Shown here in pieces: positions 7,733 through 15,587 of a stretch of 38,290 nt of DNA. The notes beneath the pieces were generated by a model, which saw nothing but the letters and a program-made list of their open reading frames with translations, searched no databases and was not told the origin of the DNA. Where the stretch lies: NCBI GenBank assembly GCA_019235715.1, contig JAFAKE010000001.1, positions 1 to 38,290 of the forward strand, in the 5' to 3' direction. Every line of letters starts with the position of its first letter. Position 1 is the first letter of the stretch. Source of the DNA: Vulcanimicrobiota bacterium. Lineage in GTDB: Bacteria > Vulcanimicrobiota > Vulcanimicrobiia > Eremiobacterales > Eremiobacteraceae. A program made the position numbers and the translations under genes.

Positions 7733-7767
7733 AAAGAAAAAGCCCGAAGGCGCCTTGCCTTCGGGCT
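7733..7767 (-). terminator. Rho-independent terminator (minus strand)
   Basis: A perfect 10-bp stem (7741-7750 with 7758-7767, AGCCCGAAGG / CCTTCGGGCT) with a 7-nt loop. On the minus strand it is followed by TTTTCTTTGTT. It sits 19 nt past the stop of the exported-protein gene at 7787-8212 and isolates PPK2 from it. Confidence 0.88.
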
Positions 7768-7786
7768 GTGTGCGTCGCGGCTGCGG

Positions 7787-8212
7787 TTAACCGTTCGATA
7801 CCGGAGCTGCGGCGAAGTCGTATGTTCTCGCCCCGATAGTGCCGGCGATCGTGACAAAGCCCGGCAGCTCTGTCGCGGTTCCGGTCAGCGCACCGCCGTT
7901 CTCGACCGCCGCGTTGACGTGCAATTCGCCGTTGTCGCCGATGTCGAGCCACATCGCTCCGTTGCTCAGTCCGCCGGTGACCGCCAGCGGCGTGCCGCTA
8001 TCCTGCGGTGTGTACCACCCGCTGACGATACCATCGGGCGAGGTGGTCAGCTGCAGAGTCCCTTCGTATGCGCCGGGCGCGGCGAGCACGCCGGTCTGCA
8101 CGAGGGAGGTGTGGTACGTCGCGGTCGTCGCTCGCGCGTCGGCCAGCGATGGCGCAGCTGAAAGCGCCGCGAGGGCCGCTGCCGCTGCGATGCTTGCAAT
8201 GAGTTTGTCCAT
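7787..8212 (-). CDS. Small exported protein, unknown function
   Basis: 141 residues. MDKLIASIAAAAALAALSA followed by APSLADA is a good Sec signal peptide. The mature part is about 115 residues, beta-rich with alternating hydrophobic residues (YEGTLQLTTSPDGIVSGWY; GAMWLDIGDNGELHVNAAV; LTGTATELPGFVTIAGTI), suggesting a small beta-barrel or sandwich. No family is recognised. I chose ATG 8212 because GGGAG lies about 10 nt upstream and the signal peptide begins there. A strong terminator follows. It may be co-transcribed with the S10 peptidase, whose stop is 78 nt upstream. Confidence 0.72.
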   Translation of the reverse strand: MDKLIASIAAAAALAALSAAPSLADARATTATYHTSLVQTGVLAAPGAYEGTLQLTTSPDGIVSGWYTPQDSGTPLAVTGGLSNGAMWLDIGDNGELHVNAAVENGGALTGTATELPGFVTIAGTIGARTYDFAAAPVSNG

Positions 8213-8290
8213 GCTATCATTTCTCCCACGCATAGTGTACCGCGCCATGCTGAGATGCACGGGAAAACGCTGATGAGAATACGTTAAGAG

Positions 8291-9889
8291 TTAAGGCAAC
8301 GCAAGCACGGAATCGTACCAGCGCTCGAGATCGTTATGGAACACCGCGAGCGCGCTGGGGTTGACATAGACCATGTGCCCCGACTGGTAGAAACCAAATG
8401 TGATGTGGTTGTGCAGCGCCTGGTCGATGCCCATGTGATCCAAGAGATATTCGGTCTGGAAGAATGGCGTCGCCATATCGAAGTATCCGTTGGCCGAGAA
8501 CACACGCAGTCGCGGATTTTCGGTCAGCGTGCGCCCGAGGTCGGGCAACACGTCGCCAAAGGAGCCGCTCTTGCGCCGGAAGTCCCAGTCCAACCCCCCG
8601 CGCAACGGCATGTACTGCGCGTCGGTGCGATAGCCTAAGTCTTTGCGCACGTAGTCGTTGAACGTCGAGATGTAAGCGGATGCGACGTCGCTGTACGACG
8701 GGTCATATTCCGGGACCTGAGCGGTGCGGTCCCACGCGGTGCCCGTGTAGCGGCCGTCGTAGCGGCCGATCACTTCGGCATTGCCGCCGAGCAGCTGCTT
8801 TTCGAATTGTTCAGGGCCGATGCGCAGATCGGTGCGCGCCAGATACGCCTCGCTTATCCCCGTCAATTCGTGCAGCCGGCGTACGATCTGTGCACGCCGT
8901 GCGCTCGGAAGATTCGAGCCTTGCGCCAGCGCCGACGCATAGTCACCGAGCGCGAACGACTCGGAGCTGCGGATCACGGCTGCAAGGTCGCCGCTTTGCG
9001 GCAGCTTGTGCTGATACCAGGCGACGGCTGTCTCGGTCGGCAGATAGGTGAAATAGGTCGCGTCGATGCCGTCACCGGCACCGAAGAGCACGGGGAGATT
9101 CAGCGCGGAGGACAGCAGCACGATCCCATTCACATCGATTCCGCGATCGTGCAGATATGAAGCCACGACGCACGAGCGCGTCGTGCCATAGCTTTCGCCG
9201 AACAGGAACTTTGGCGAGTTCCAACGGCCATATTGCGAAAGATAGCGCTGGATGAACTGCCCGAACGCGGCTGCGTCTTGGTCGATGCCATAGAAATCTT
9301 TCGGATCGCTCTTGCCGAGAAGCCGGGAAAAGCCCGTACCGGGCGCGTCGATGAAGACCAGGTCGGTGCGATCGAGCAAGCTGTATTGGTTGGTCGTGAA
9401 GTCATACGGGGCGCCGCGCGACGGTGCCGCATTTCCCGCTGCGACGCGGCGCGGCCCGAAGGAGCCCAGGTGCAGCCAGATCGTCGACGAGCCGGGGCCG
9501 CCGTTGTACAAGAACGTCACGGGGCGGCGCGCCGGTGCCCCGTCCATGCTGTATGCGACGTAGAAGATCGACGCTGACGGCTCGTCCTGCGCGTTGCGCA
9601 ACGCGATCGTGCCGGCAACGGCGGTATACGCGATGGTTTTGCCGCCCAATTGCAGCGTGTGATGGGTGATCGAGTCCGGCGGAGCCGTCCACGCCGAGCT
9701 TGGCGCCGCGGTCTGCAGCGCAGTGGGCGATGCCGATGCCGGTACGACCGTGCCCGCCGGCGAGGGCGGCGGCGGAGGCGGCGTCTCTGCCGGCCGCGCC
9801 GGCCCGACCGCAACGACGATCGACGCCGCCGCCGCGAGCGCTGCGAAACACATCTTCATACGCTTGTACTTGCCCGGCTTGGACCCCAT
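8291..9889 (-). CDS. Exported serine carboxypeptidase-like protein (peptidase S10)
   Basis: 532 residues from ATG 9889, or 522 from ATG 9859. A signal peptide (MKMCFAALAAAASIVVAVG) leads into a Pro-rich linker. The catalytic triad of S10 peptidases is complete: S233 in FLFGESYGTTR, D471 in ANGYFDMATP and H505 in YQSGHMVYVN. The substrate-pocket motif NGGPGSS is also present. Members remove C-terminal residues from peptides at acidic pH; the length fits. The protein is exported to periplasm or medium. Neither start has a strong ribosome-binding site. The frame stays open far upstream to 10654, but that part lies inside the divergent peroxidase gene. The 49-nt gap between the two starts must hold both promoters. 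Confidence 0.93.
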   Translation of the reverse strand: MGSKPGKYKRMKMCFAALAAAASIVVAVGPARPAETPPPPPPSPAGTVVPASASPTALQTAAPSSAWTAPPDSITHHTLQLGGKTIAYTAVAGTIALRNAQDEPSASIFYVAYSMDGAPARRPVTFLYNGGPGSSTIWLHLGSFGPRRVAAGNAAPSRGAPYDFTTNQYSLLDRTDLVFIDAPGTGFSRLLGKSDPKDFYGIDQDAAAFGQFIQRYLSQYGRWNSPKFLFGESYGTTRSCVVASYLHDRGIDVNGIVLLSSALNLPVLFGAGDGIDATYFTYLPTETAVAWYQHKLPQSGDLAAVIRSSESFALGDYASALAQGSNLPSARRAQIVRRLHELTGISEAYLARTDLRIGPEQFEKQLLGGNAEVIGRYDGRYTGTAWDRTAQVPEYDPSYSDVASAYISTFNDYVRKDLGYRTDAQYMPLRGGLDWDFRRKSGSFGDVLPDLGRTLTENPRLRVFSANGYFDMATPFFQTEYLLDHMGIDQALHNHITFGFYQSGHMVYVNPSALAVFHNDLERWYDSVLALP

Positions 9890-9938
9890 CGCCTTGCCAG
9901 GAGGAGCGCTCTCATCGCAAACGCCAAGGCTCGACAGG

Positions 9939-11285
9939 ATGAGCCTCCAGAGCTGCGTTCTCGATCTGCGCCTGAAGCCCGATCTGTCCGCCGGCGCGGG
10001 CGGCAAATACGGCCGTATGTTCCCGGACCTTGCGCCGCTGCACTGTGAAGAAAAGGATCTGCTCGCGTTGGGACGTGCGGGCTCCGCGCTCGACGTCACC
10101 GTCGACGATCCATCATCCGACAACCCCAAAATTCCAGCCGGGCACACGATGTTCGGACATATGCTCGCCCACGACCTCACCGCCGATCGCAGCCTGCTGG
10201 CCGCGCATGCGAGTCTGCGCCGGATCCACAACTTCCGCACACCCGCGCTCAATTTTGAATCGTTGTACGGCCTTGGACCGTCAGGAGCGCCGTACATGTA
10301 CGATGCGGACGATCCCGACAAGTTCTTGCTCGGCGTCGACGAGACCGGCGCGCGCAGCGACGTGCCGCGGAACAGCCAAGGACGCGCGCTCATCGGCGAT
10401 CCGCGAAACGATGTCCACCATATCATCGTGCAGCTCCACCTCATCATGCTCAAACTGCACAACCGCTTCGTCGAACGCGTGCGCGACGAAGGCGCCGCGG
10501 CACACGACGTCTTCGGACAGGCGCAGCGCAACCTGCGCTGGCACCTGCAGTGGATCGTGCTCAATGAGTTCTTGCCGCTCACCGTCGGCGACGATCTGAT
10601 GCGTGACATCGTGCGCAACGGCCGGCGGTTCTTCCGGCCGGCACATTCGTACATCCCGGTCGAATTCGCCGATGCGGCCTACCGTTTCGGGCACGCACAA
10701 GTGCGCGTCACATACCGGCTCAACGAGCGCACCCGAGCTGCGGTGTACCCCGATCTTGCCGGTGGGCGTTCCCTGCCAAGCGCGCATGTCGTCGACTGGC
10801 GGCGCTTCTTCGCGCTCGATGCCGGATCCCAGCCGCAGGCGAGCAAACGGATCGAGCCGCGCGTCGCGCACACGCTCATCGACCTGCCTGAGAGCGTCGT
10901 CGGGCAGACGCCCCTGCCCGAGTTCCACTCGCTCGCATGCCGCGATCTGACGCGCGCCCGCGCGCTGAATCTCCCATCAGGAGAAACTATCGCCCGGCAC
11001 ATCGGCGCCCAGCCGCTCACGCCTGCTGAGGTGGGATTGGGCGACTACGGCTGGCGCTCCGAGACGCCTCTGTGGTACTACATCTTAAAGGAAGCATCGG
11101 TGCGCCACAACGGCGAGCGCTTGGGCGAGGTCGGGGGCACGATCGTCGCAGAGGTGCTCAGCGGCGTCATCGACGCCGACCCGACGTCATACCGCTCTGC
11201 CGATCCGGCGTGGGTACCGGTGCTGCCCTCACGCCAAGGCGGGCGATTCACACTCGCGGATGCGGTCGCGTCTGCGACGGCTTGA
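9939..11285 (+). CDS. Animal-type heme peroxidase (peroxidase-cyclooxygenase superfamily)
   Basis: 448 residues. The distal histidine is H78 in MFGHMLAHDLT (compare FGQxxDHD of animal enzymes). The proximal histidine is H252 in ADAAYRFGHAQVR, which matches the FAAAAFRFGH signature closely. The GRMFPDL segment near residue 25 is typical of bacterial members. At the usual active-site positions the Gln is replaced by His74 and the heme-linking Asp by Ala77, so a covalent ester at that site is not expected. No signal peptide is seen, so it is probably cytoplasmic or exported by another route. The likely start is ATG 9939 (AAGG about 9 nt upstream). A strong AGGAGGAG at 9900-9907 lies too far upstream to serve that ATG. 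It is divergent from the S10 peptidase. Confidence 0.9.
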   Translation: MSLQSCVLDLRLKPDLSAGAGGKYGRMFPDLAPLHCEEKDLLALGRAGSALDVTVDDPSSDNPKIPAGHTMFGHMLAHDLTADRSLLAAHASLRRIHNFRTPALNFESLYGLGPSGAPYMYDADDPDKFLLGVDETGARSDVPRNSQGRALIGDPRNDVHHIIVQLHLIMLKLHNRFVERVRDEGAAAHDVFGQAQRNLRWHLQWIVLNEFLPLTVGDDLMRDIVRNGRRFFRPAHSYIPVEFADAAYRFGHAQVRVTYRLNERTRAAVYPDLAGGRSLPSAHVVDWRRFFALDAGSQPQASKRIEPRVAHTLIDLPESVVGQTPLPEFHSLACRDLTRARALNLPSGETIARHIGAQPLTPAEVGLGDYGWRSETPLWYYILKEASVRHNGERLGEVGGTIVAEVLSGVIDADPTSYRSADPAWVPVLPSRQGGRFTLADAVASATA

Positions 11286-11310
11286 CGAATCGCCGCTGAT
11301 CTAGCCCCGG

Positions 11311-11967
11311 CTAAGTCCTTCCGCAGGGTGCTCCCGGCGCGGCCGCACGGACGGGACTCCATTGGAAGCTGAAGATCGCCTGCGTTTCCGCAAGCGCGCC
11401 GTCGAGCGTCTCGCCGGCGCGGATGCACCGCGACTGCGGCTGACTGTTGAACGACCAGCCGGGCGGTACGCTGGAAAGTCCCACGCGCACGATCGCATCC
11501 GCCGGCGAAGCGCTCATGGGCACGGCGAAAATGCACAAACCATCGACGCTTTGACTTGCAAGGACGCCGTGCACGGGACCTTTGCCATAGTCGGCCTGCA
11601 CTTCGAAGCCTGCGCAGCCGACCGTCACGGTCTGACGCATGAGCGGCGCAGCGTTGACGGGTTTCGATTCCGGGGAGCCGCCGGCGATCGCGCTCGAGAG
11701 CGCGCCTGAGTTCTTGGGCTCCTTCGTAATAGTGATTTCGCCGAACTTCACTTTGCCAGTCCCTGCACCGCCCGTCGCGCTGCCGATCGTCAGATCGTTC
11801 TCAAACGCGATCGCCGCCCCGCCGCCGCGGCCGGTCAGCGCCGGAACGCGTACCGGTTTCGGCCCCTGAATGCGGATGTAGAACTCAGACGCTGCAGCGG
11901 CCGGAACAGCCATGCACCAAGCGAGCGCGCATGCCGTCAGCAACGCGACGAAACCGAGCCGTTTCAT
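11311..11967 (-). CDS. Exported Hcp-like (type VI tube-fold) protein
   Basis: 218 residues with a clear signal peptide (MKRLGFVALLTACALAWCMA, cleavage near AAA-AS). The segment FYIRIQGPK, then GGAGTGKVKFGEITITK (66-82) and a following SGALSSAIAGG match the core Hcp/T6SS tube pattern (short beta strand, GAGxGKV, TxTK, helix). Canonical Hcp is about 160 residues and has no signal peptide, and no other type VI genes are here. The C-terminal 90 residues (AIVRVGLSSVPPGW, FQWSPVRAA) are extra. Exported Hcp-fold proteins exist outside type VI systems with no established function. An excellent ribosome-binding site (GGAGG) precedes ATG 11967. It may be transcribed with the antiporter upstream (57-nt gap). 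Confidence 0.6.
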   Translation of the reverse strand: MKRLGFVALLTACALAWCMAVPAAAASEFYIRIQGPKPVRVPALTGRGGGAAIAFENDLTIGSATGGAGTGKVKFGEITITKEPKNSGALSSAIAGGSPESKPVNAAPLMRQTVTVGCAGFEVQADYGKGPVHGVLASQSVDGLCIFAVPMSASPADAIVRVGLSSVPPGWSFNSQPQSRCIRAGETLDGALAETQAIFSFQWSPVRAAAPGAPCGRT

Positions 11968-12024
11968 AGGTCGCAGCCTCCTGCCTGAACAACGCGGTCC
12001 GCAAACGCATTGGTTCCCGTTTGC

Positions 12025-13632
12025 TCACTCATCTTCACCGGCTTCCAGGTCGCTTCTGCCCCCGGCACTCCCCAACAGCTGAACCTCCTCGGTCTCGAGA
12101 TCGAGCAGACGCTGTATCCTGCGCATGACGGTGTTGTCGATCTTGCCGCGATCGCGCAAATCGATGAGCGCCTTGCGCTGGGCATCGAGCAGCGCGCATG
12201 CCGTTTTGCGATAGAGCTCGTTGGTCCTCGCGGCCTTGCGCGCATCGCCGTCCAGCGCGCCAAATTCCCACATGCGTGCCTTGAACCGCCGGCGCAGCTG
12301 CTCGACGACGCCGTCCGGCAGATCGCCGGTCTTCGCAAGGCGGTCGAGTTCGGCCACCGCCGCGCTCGCGGTTTGCGCCAGCGCCGTGCGCTCCTCGCGC
12401 GCGTCGACGTCATCCGCGGTGACATGCAGCCAGCGGATGAGCAGCGGCATGGTCCCGCCCTGACCCACCAGCGTCGCAAGCAGCACGCAGAACGTCAAAT
12501 AGATGATGAGGTCGCGCCCGGGAAACGGCCCGCCCGCTGCGGTCAGCGGAATAGCCAGAGCCGCCGCAATGGTGATGCCGCCGCGCATTCCCGACCACGC
12601 CAGCAGCGCGACGTGCGACCAGTCCGCCTTGCCTTCGACGTGCTCGGGTTCGTTCGTGATCGGCAACAGGCCCTGAGCGAAGACCCAGGCGAGGCGCAGG
12701 ACGATCACCGTCGCGCTGACTGCGACGCCGTACCAGATGAGCGCGCCGACCGTGTAATGTCCAAGGCGTGTGACGATCGCATGGAACTGCATGCCGACGA
12801 GCACGAAGATCACCGCGTTGGTCACGAACACCGCCGTGACCCAGAAGCCGCTCGCGCGCTCGCGCGCGGACGGGGTAAGCACGCGCGGGGTGAAACGGTT
12901 CACGAACAGTCCGGTCACGACAACCGCGAGCACGCCCGATGCGCCGATGAGATGGGCGGGCAAATATGCCAGGTAAGGCACGGAGATCGAGATGACCGCC
13001 TGCAACGCGGGGTCCGGCGTGAAACGCCATGCTTGCACCGCGATGAAACCGGCAGCGACGCCCAAGGCGACGCCGCCGGCGACCGAGAGCGCGAGCGCGC
13101 CGACTGTCTGCATGAGCGAAAACGCGCCGCTCACCGCCGCGCCGATCGCAACCGCATAGAGCACGAGTGAGGTCGCGTCGTTGACGAGGCTCTCGCCCTC
13201 GATGGTGGCGACGACGTGACGGGGCAGGGGCAGGCGGTCGACGATCGGCGCAAATGCGACCTCGTCCGTGGACGACACCGCAGCGCCGAGCACGAACGCA
13301 GCCGCCCATCCGATGGCGGGCACGAGCGCATGCGTCACCGCCGCCACCACGACCGTGGTGACGATCACCAACCCGAACGCGAGCTGGAAGATCCACCATG
13401 CGCTGGCGCGGAACTCGCTTTCCGGCGCGGTGACGCTCTCCCAATACAGCAGCGGCGGCAAGAAGATGACGAGCACGAGCTCGGGCGGCAGCGCGATGGC
13501 GGGAAAGCCCGGGATGAAGCCGACCGCCATGCCGGCGAGCAGCAAGAGGATCGGATACGCGACGCCGATGCGGTTGCTGATGCTGACGACGATGACGATG
13601 AGGCCGAGGACGGCGAGCAGCACGAACGGCAT
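12025..13632 (-). CDS. Na+/H+ (cation/proton) antiporter, CPA1 family
   Basis: 535 residues: about 12 membrane helices over residues 1-415, then a soluble, charged alpha-helical tail of about 110 residues (AELDRLAKTGDLPDGVVEQ onward). The transport-site motif is SSTDEVAF (120-127) and the second conserved motif IEGESLVNDATSLVLY contains N151-D152. Both match bacterial NhaP/YjcE-type CPA1 exchangers. The common TDP is TDE here. The family exchanges cytoplasmic Na+ or K+ for external protons. ATG 13632 lies 5 nt after the TMEM175-like stop, giving translational coupling. The frame's long N-terminal extension to 14034 overlaps that gene and is not used. Pairing with a K+ channel suggests joint control of cation and pH balance. 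Confidence 0.92.
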   Translation of the reverse strand: MPFVLLAVLGLIVIVVSISNRIGVAYPILLLLAGMAVGFIPGFPAIALPPELVLVIFLPPLLYWESVTAPESEFRASAWWIFQLAFGLVIVTTVVVAAVTHALVPAIGWAAAFVLGAAVSSTDEVAFAPIVDRLPLPRHVVATIEGESLVNDATSLVLYAVAIGAAVSGAFSLMQTVGALALSVAGGVALGVAAGFIAVQAWRFTPDPALQAVISISVPYLAYLPAHLIGASGVLAVVVTGLFVNRFTPRVLTPSARERASGFWVTAVFVTNAVIFVLVGMQFHAIVTRLGHYTVGALIWYGVAVSATVIVLRLAWVFAQGLLPITNEPEHVEGKADWSHVALLAWSGMRGGITIAAALAIPLTAAGGPFPGRDLIIYLTFCVLLATLVGQGGTMPLLIRWLHVTADDVDAREERTALAQTASAAVAELDRLAKTGDLPDGVVEQLRRRFKARMWEFGALDGDARKAARTNELYRKTACALLDAQRKALIDLRDRGKIDNTVMRRIQRLLDLETEEVQLLGSAGGRSDLEAGEDE

Positions 13633-13637
13633 CGTTC

Positions 13638-14240
13638 TTACTTCGGGCGGAAGGCGACGGCGGCGACGTTGCTCGGCAGCATATAGAAGATCGCGAGCAG
13701 CGCGAACAAGCCGATGCCGGCGTATGGTGCGAAATAGGCGATGATCGTCGCCAGCGGATACACCGATACGCCGACGACGTTCCACAGCAGCGGGCGGCGC
13801 GGCAGCTGTGGATGCGCCGCGAGGATCTGCCAGTAGACGAGATTGTAGCCGAGCGTGCAGCCGAGCAGCACAATACCGTAATAGACGACTGTGACGTTGT
13901 TGATGCCGAACTTCGCGAGCACCTCGGTTGCAAACGGTATCAAACACACGAACAGCAGCAGCGCGAGACTCGCGACGACCATGCCGTACGTGATCCGTTC
14001 GAGGTGCCGGAATTGCGCGTGATGGTTGAGCCACATGATGCCGATGGTGGCGAAGCTCGCGAAATAGACGAGGTACTGCGGCCAGATGCCGGCGAGCGCG
14101 TGCAGTTCATCCGTTCGGGTCGGAGCGCTTTCAAACGCGGGCAGATGAAACTCCAAGACGAGCAGCGTGATCGCGATGGCGAAAACGCCGTCCGAGAACG
14201 CCTCGAAGCGCGACTTGCTCAACGTGAAGTCCTTGGCCAT
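13638..14240 (-). CDS. TMEM175-family potassium channel-like protein (DUF1211)
   Basis: 200 residues from ATG 14240, or 216 from GTG 14288. The family signature RxxxFSD is present (R11, F15-S16-D17) in FEAFSDGVFAIAITLLVLEF. About six membrane helices follow, as expected of bacterial TMEM175 subunits, which assemble as tetramers and conduct K+ through a pore lined by helix 1. A second recognisable element is WLNHHAQFRHLERI after helix 3. The 14240 start fits family N-termini better; GTG 14288 has a GAGG only 2 nt upstream. It is the first gene of the pair with the CPA1 antiporter and is divergent from the chromate transporter genes. Confidence 0.88.
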   Translation of the reverse strand: MAKDFTLSKSRFEAFSDGVFAIAITLLVLEFHLPAFESAPTRTDELHALAGIWPQYLVYFASFATIGIMWLNHHAQFRHLERITYGMVVASLALLLFVCLIPFATEVLAKFGINNVTVVYYGIVLLGCTLGYNLVYWQILAAHPQLPRRPLLWNVVGVSVYPLATIIAYFAPYAGIGLFALLAIFYMLPSNVAAVAFRPK

Positions 14241-14341
14241 GTCGGCGCGCTTCGGCAACGCGCGAGATGCTACTTGCCGTGTGTCCACCGCCTCTTCTTC
14301 TAGGACTCGGAAAACTGTGCGCGAAGGCCTCCGGACCTACG

Positions 14342-14364
14342 TGCACCGTCGTTCAGACGGTGCA
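14342..14364. promoter_or_regulatory. Perfect 9-bp inverted repeat upstream of the chromate transporter pair
   Basis: TGCACCGTC (14342-14350), 5-nt spacer, GACGGTGCA (14356-14364), ending 24 nt before the transporter ATG and just upstream of its GAGGAG ribosome-binding site. It is not followed by a T-run, so a simple terminator is unlikely. An operator for a dimeric repressor or an RNA hairpin in the leader are both possible. Confidence 0.5.
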
Positions 14365-14388
14365 TCGGCCAACGTTGAGGAGCTCGAC

Positions 14389-14994
14389 ATGAGTGACGCC
14401 ACCGCGTCCGGCGCAGCGCCGCAGATCGCGGCCGCCGCACAGAAGGTCTCGGTCAAAGATCTCTTCGTCGCGTTCCTTATCATCGGAGCCACAAGTTTTG
14501 GCGGCGGCGCGGTCGCATACTTGCGCTCCACGTTGGTCGCCAAAACGAAGTGGCTCGACGACAAGAGCTTCCTCGAATTGTTCTCGATCAGTCAATCGCT
14601 GCCGGGCTTGAACACGACCAACATGGCTATTCTGGCGGGTGACCGCCTGTGCGGCTGGATTGGCGCGCTCGCTGCAGTCGTCGGCGTCATCTTACCCGGC
14701 GCGATCTTGATGACCGTGGCCGGCGTCTTGTACGGCATGCACCACGAACGACCGTTGGTCGATGCGGCGCTGAAGGGCGTCGCTGCGGGCGCGACCGGCC
14801 TCATCTTCGCGACGTTCTTCCAACTCGCAGGCAAGACGATGCGCGGATGGTGGGATCTGCTGTTCTTGGCCGCCGCCGTGCTGCTGGTGAACCGGCTCCA
14901 CGTCTCGGTGCTGTATGCATTGATCGCGCTTGGCATCGCGGCGACGATCATCTATCGTCCTGGTGGCGCCGCCGAGCGATCGAGGGCCCAATGA
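14389..14994 (+). CDS. Chromate transporter, first half-size subunit (CHR family)
   Basis: 201 residues, about five to six membrane helices. The CHR motifs are visible: FGGGAVAYL in helix 1, and SQSLPGLNTTNMAILAGDR after it. Full-length ChrA is a fusion of two such halves; here they are separate genes, as in the paired short-chain CHR proteins of Bacillus. The role is probably anion (chromate or sulfate-like) transport across the inner membrane, inferred from family only. ATG 14389 follows GAGGAG at 6 nt spacing. The stop overlaps the next start (ATGA), so the two subunits are translationally coupled and should form a heterodimer. Confidence 0.9.
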   Translation: MSDATASGAAPQIAAAAQKVSVKDLFVAFLIIGATSFGGGAVAYLRSTLVAKTKWLDDKSFLELFSISQSLPGLNTTNMAILAGDRLCGWIGALAAVVGVILPGAILMTVAGVLYGMHHERPLVDAALKGVAAGATGLIFATFFQLAGKTMRGWWDLLFLAAAVLLVNRLHVSVLYALIALGIAATIIYRPGGAAERSRAQ

Positions 14995-15551
14995 ACCAGA
15001 TACCGTCTCTTATCGCCGTCTTCGCGTATATCTCGCTGCTCACCGTCGGCGGCGGTATGGCGGCGTACCCCGAAATGCAAACGCTGACCGTGCACGTGCA
15101 CAATTGGCTGACCGACGCGCAGCTCGTGCACTTCTATTCGATCGGACAGATGGCGCCGGGTCCGAACATGAACATGGTCGCGGCTGTCGGCGAGTTCGTT
15201 GCCGGACCGCTCGGCGCACTCGCGGTGCTGCTCGCGTTCTATGCACCGACCGGATTGCTGACGTTGGGCGTGGGCCGCCTATGGACGCGGCTTGCGAACT
15301 GGCCGTGGCGTGATTCGATTCAGCATGGCTTGGCGCCGGTGGCGCTCGGGCTCATGCTCGCGGGCGCGATAACGTTCGGCAAGACGTCGCTTGACTTTGG
15401 CAAAGTGGCCGGCGAACTCGTCCAATTCAACATCATCGCAGCCGTGATCGCGGCGGCGATGCTCGCGCTCGTGCTGCGTACGAAGATCAATCCGGCGTTG
15501 TTGATTCTCGCCTGCGGTATTGTGGGTGCGATCGCGTTCCGCTCGCCCTAA
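14991..15551 (+). CDS. Chromate transporter, second half-size subunit (CHR family)
   Basis: 186 residues, about five membrane helices. Helix 1 carries LLTVGGGMAAYPEM and is followed by FYSIGQMAPGPNMNMVAAVG, the counterpart of the SQSLPGLN motif in the first subunit. It starts at ATG 14991, overlapping the first subunit's stop by 4 nt. The two proteins are homologous halves with only partial identity. A stop at 15551 and a 36-nt gap precede the Lhr helicase. Confidence 0.9.
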   Translation: MNQIPSLIAVFAYISLLTVGGGMAAYPEMQTLTVHVHNWLTDAQLVHFYSIGQMAPGPNMNMVAAVGEFVAGPLGALAVLLAFYAPTGLLTLGVGRLWTRLANWPWRDSIQHGLAPVALGLMLAGAITFGKTSLDFGKVAGELVQFNIIAAVIAAAMLALVLRTKINPALLILACGIVGAIAFRSP

Positions 15552-15587
15552 ACGCCTCAAAATCGCTAGCCCAAAGCACGCGACCTT

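Noticed and set aside
9900-9907. Strong AGGAGGAG upstream of the peroxidase
   Set aside because: No ATG, GTG or TTG lies at a working distance, and the peroxidase ATG is over 30 nt away, so I did not call a gene from it.
9890-10654. N-terminal extension of the S10 peptidase frame
   Set aside because: It lies antisense to the heme peroxidase and is Arg/Ser-rich; the signal peptide starts at 9889 or 9859.
13633-14034. N-terminal extension of the antiporter frame
   Set aside because: It overlaps the TMEM175-like gene in another frame; family proteins begin at the helix starting MPFVLL.
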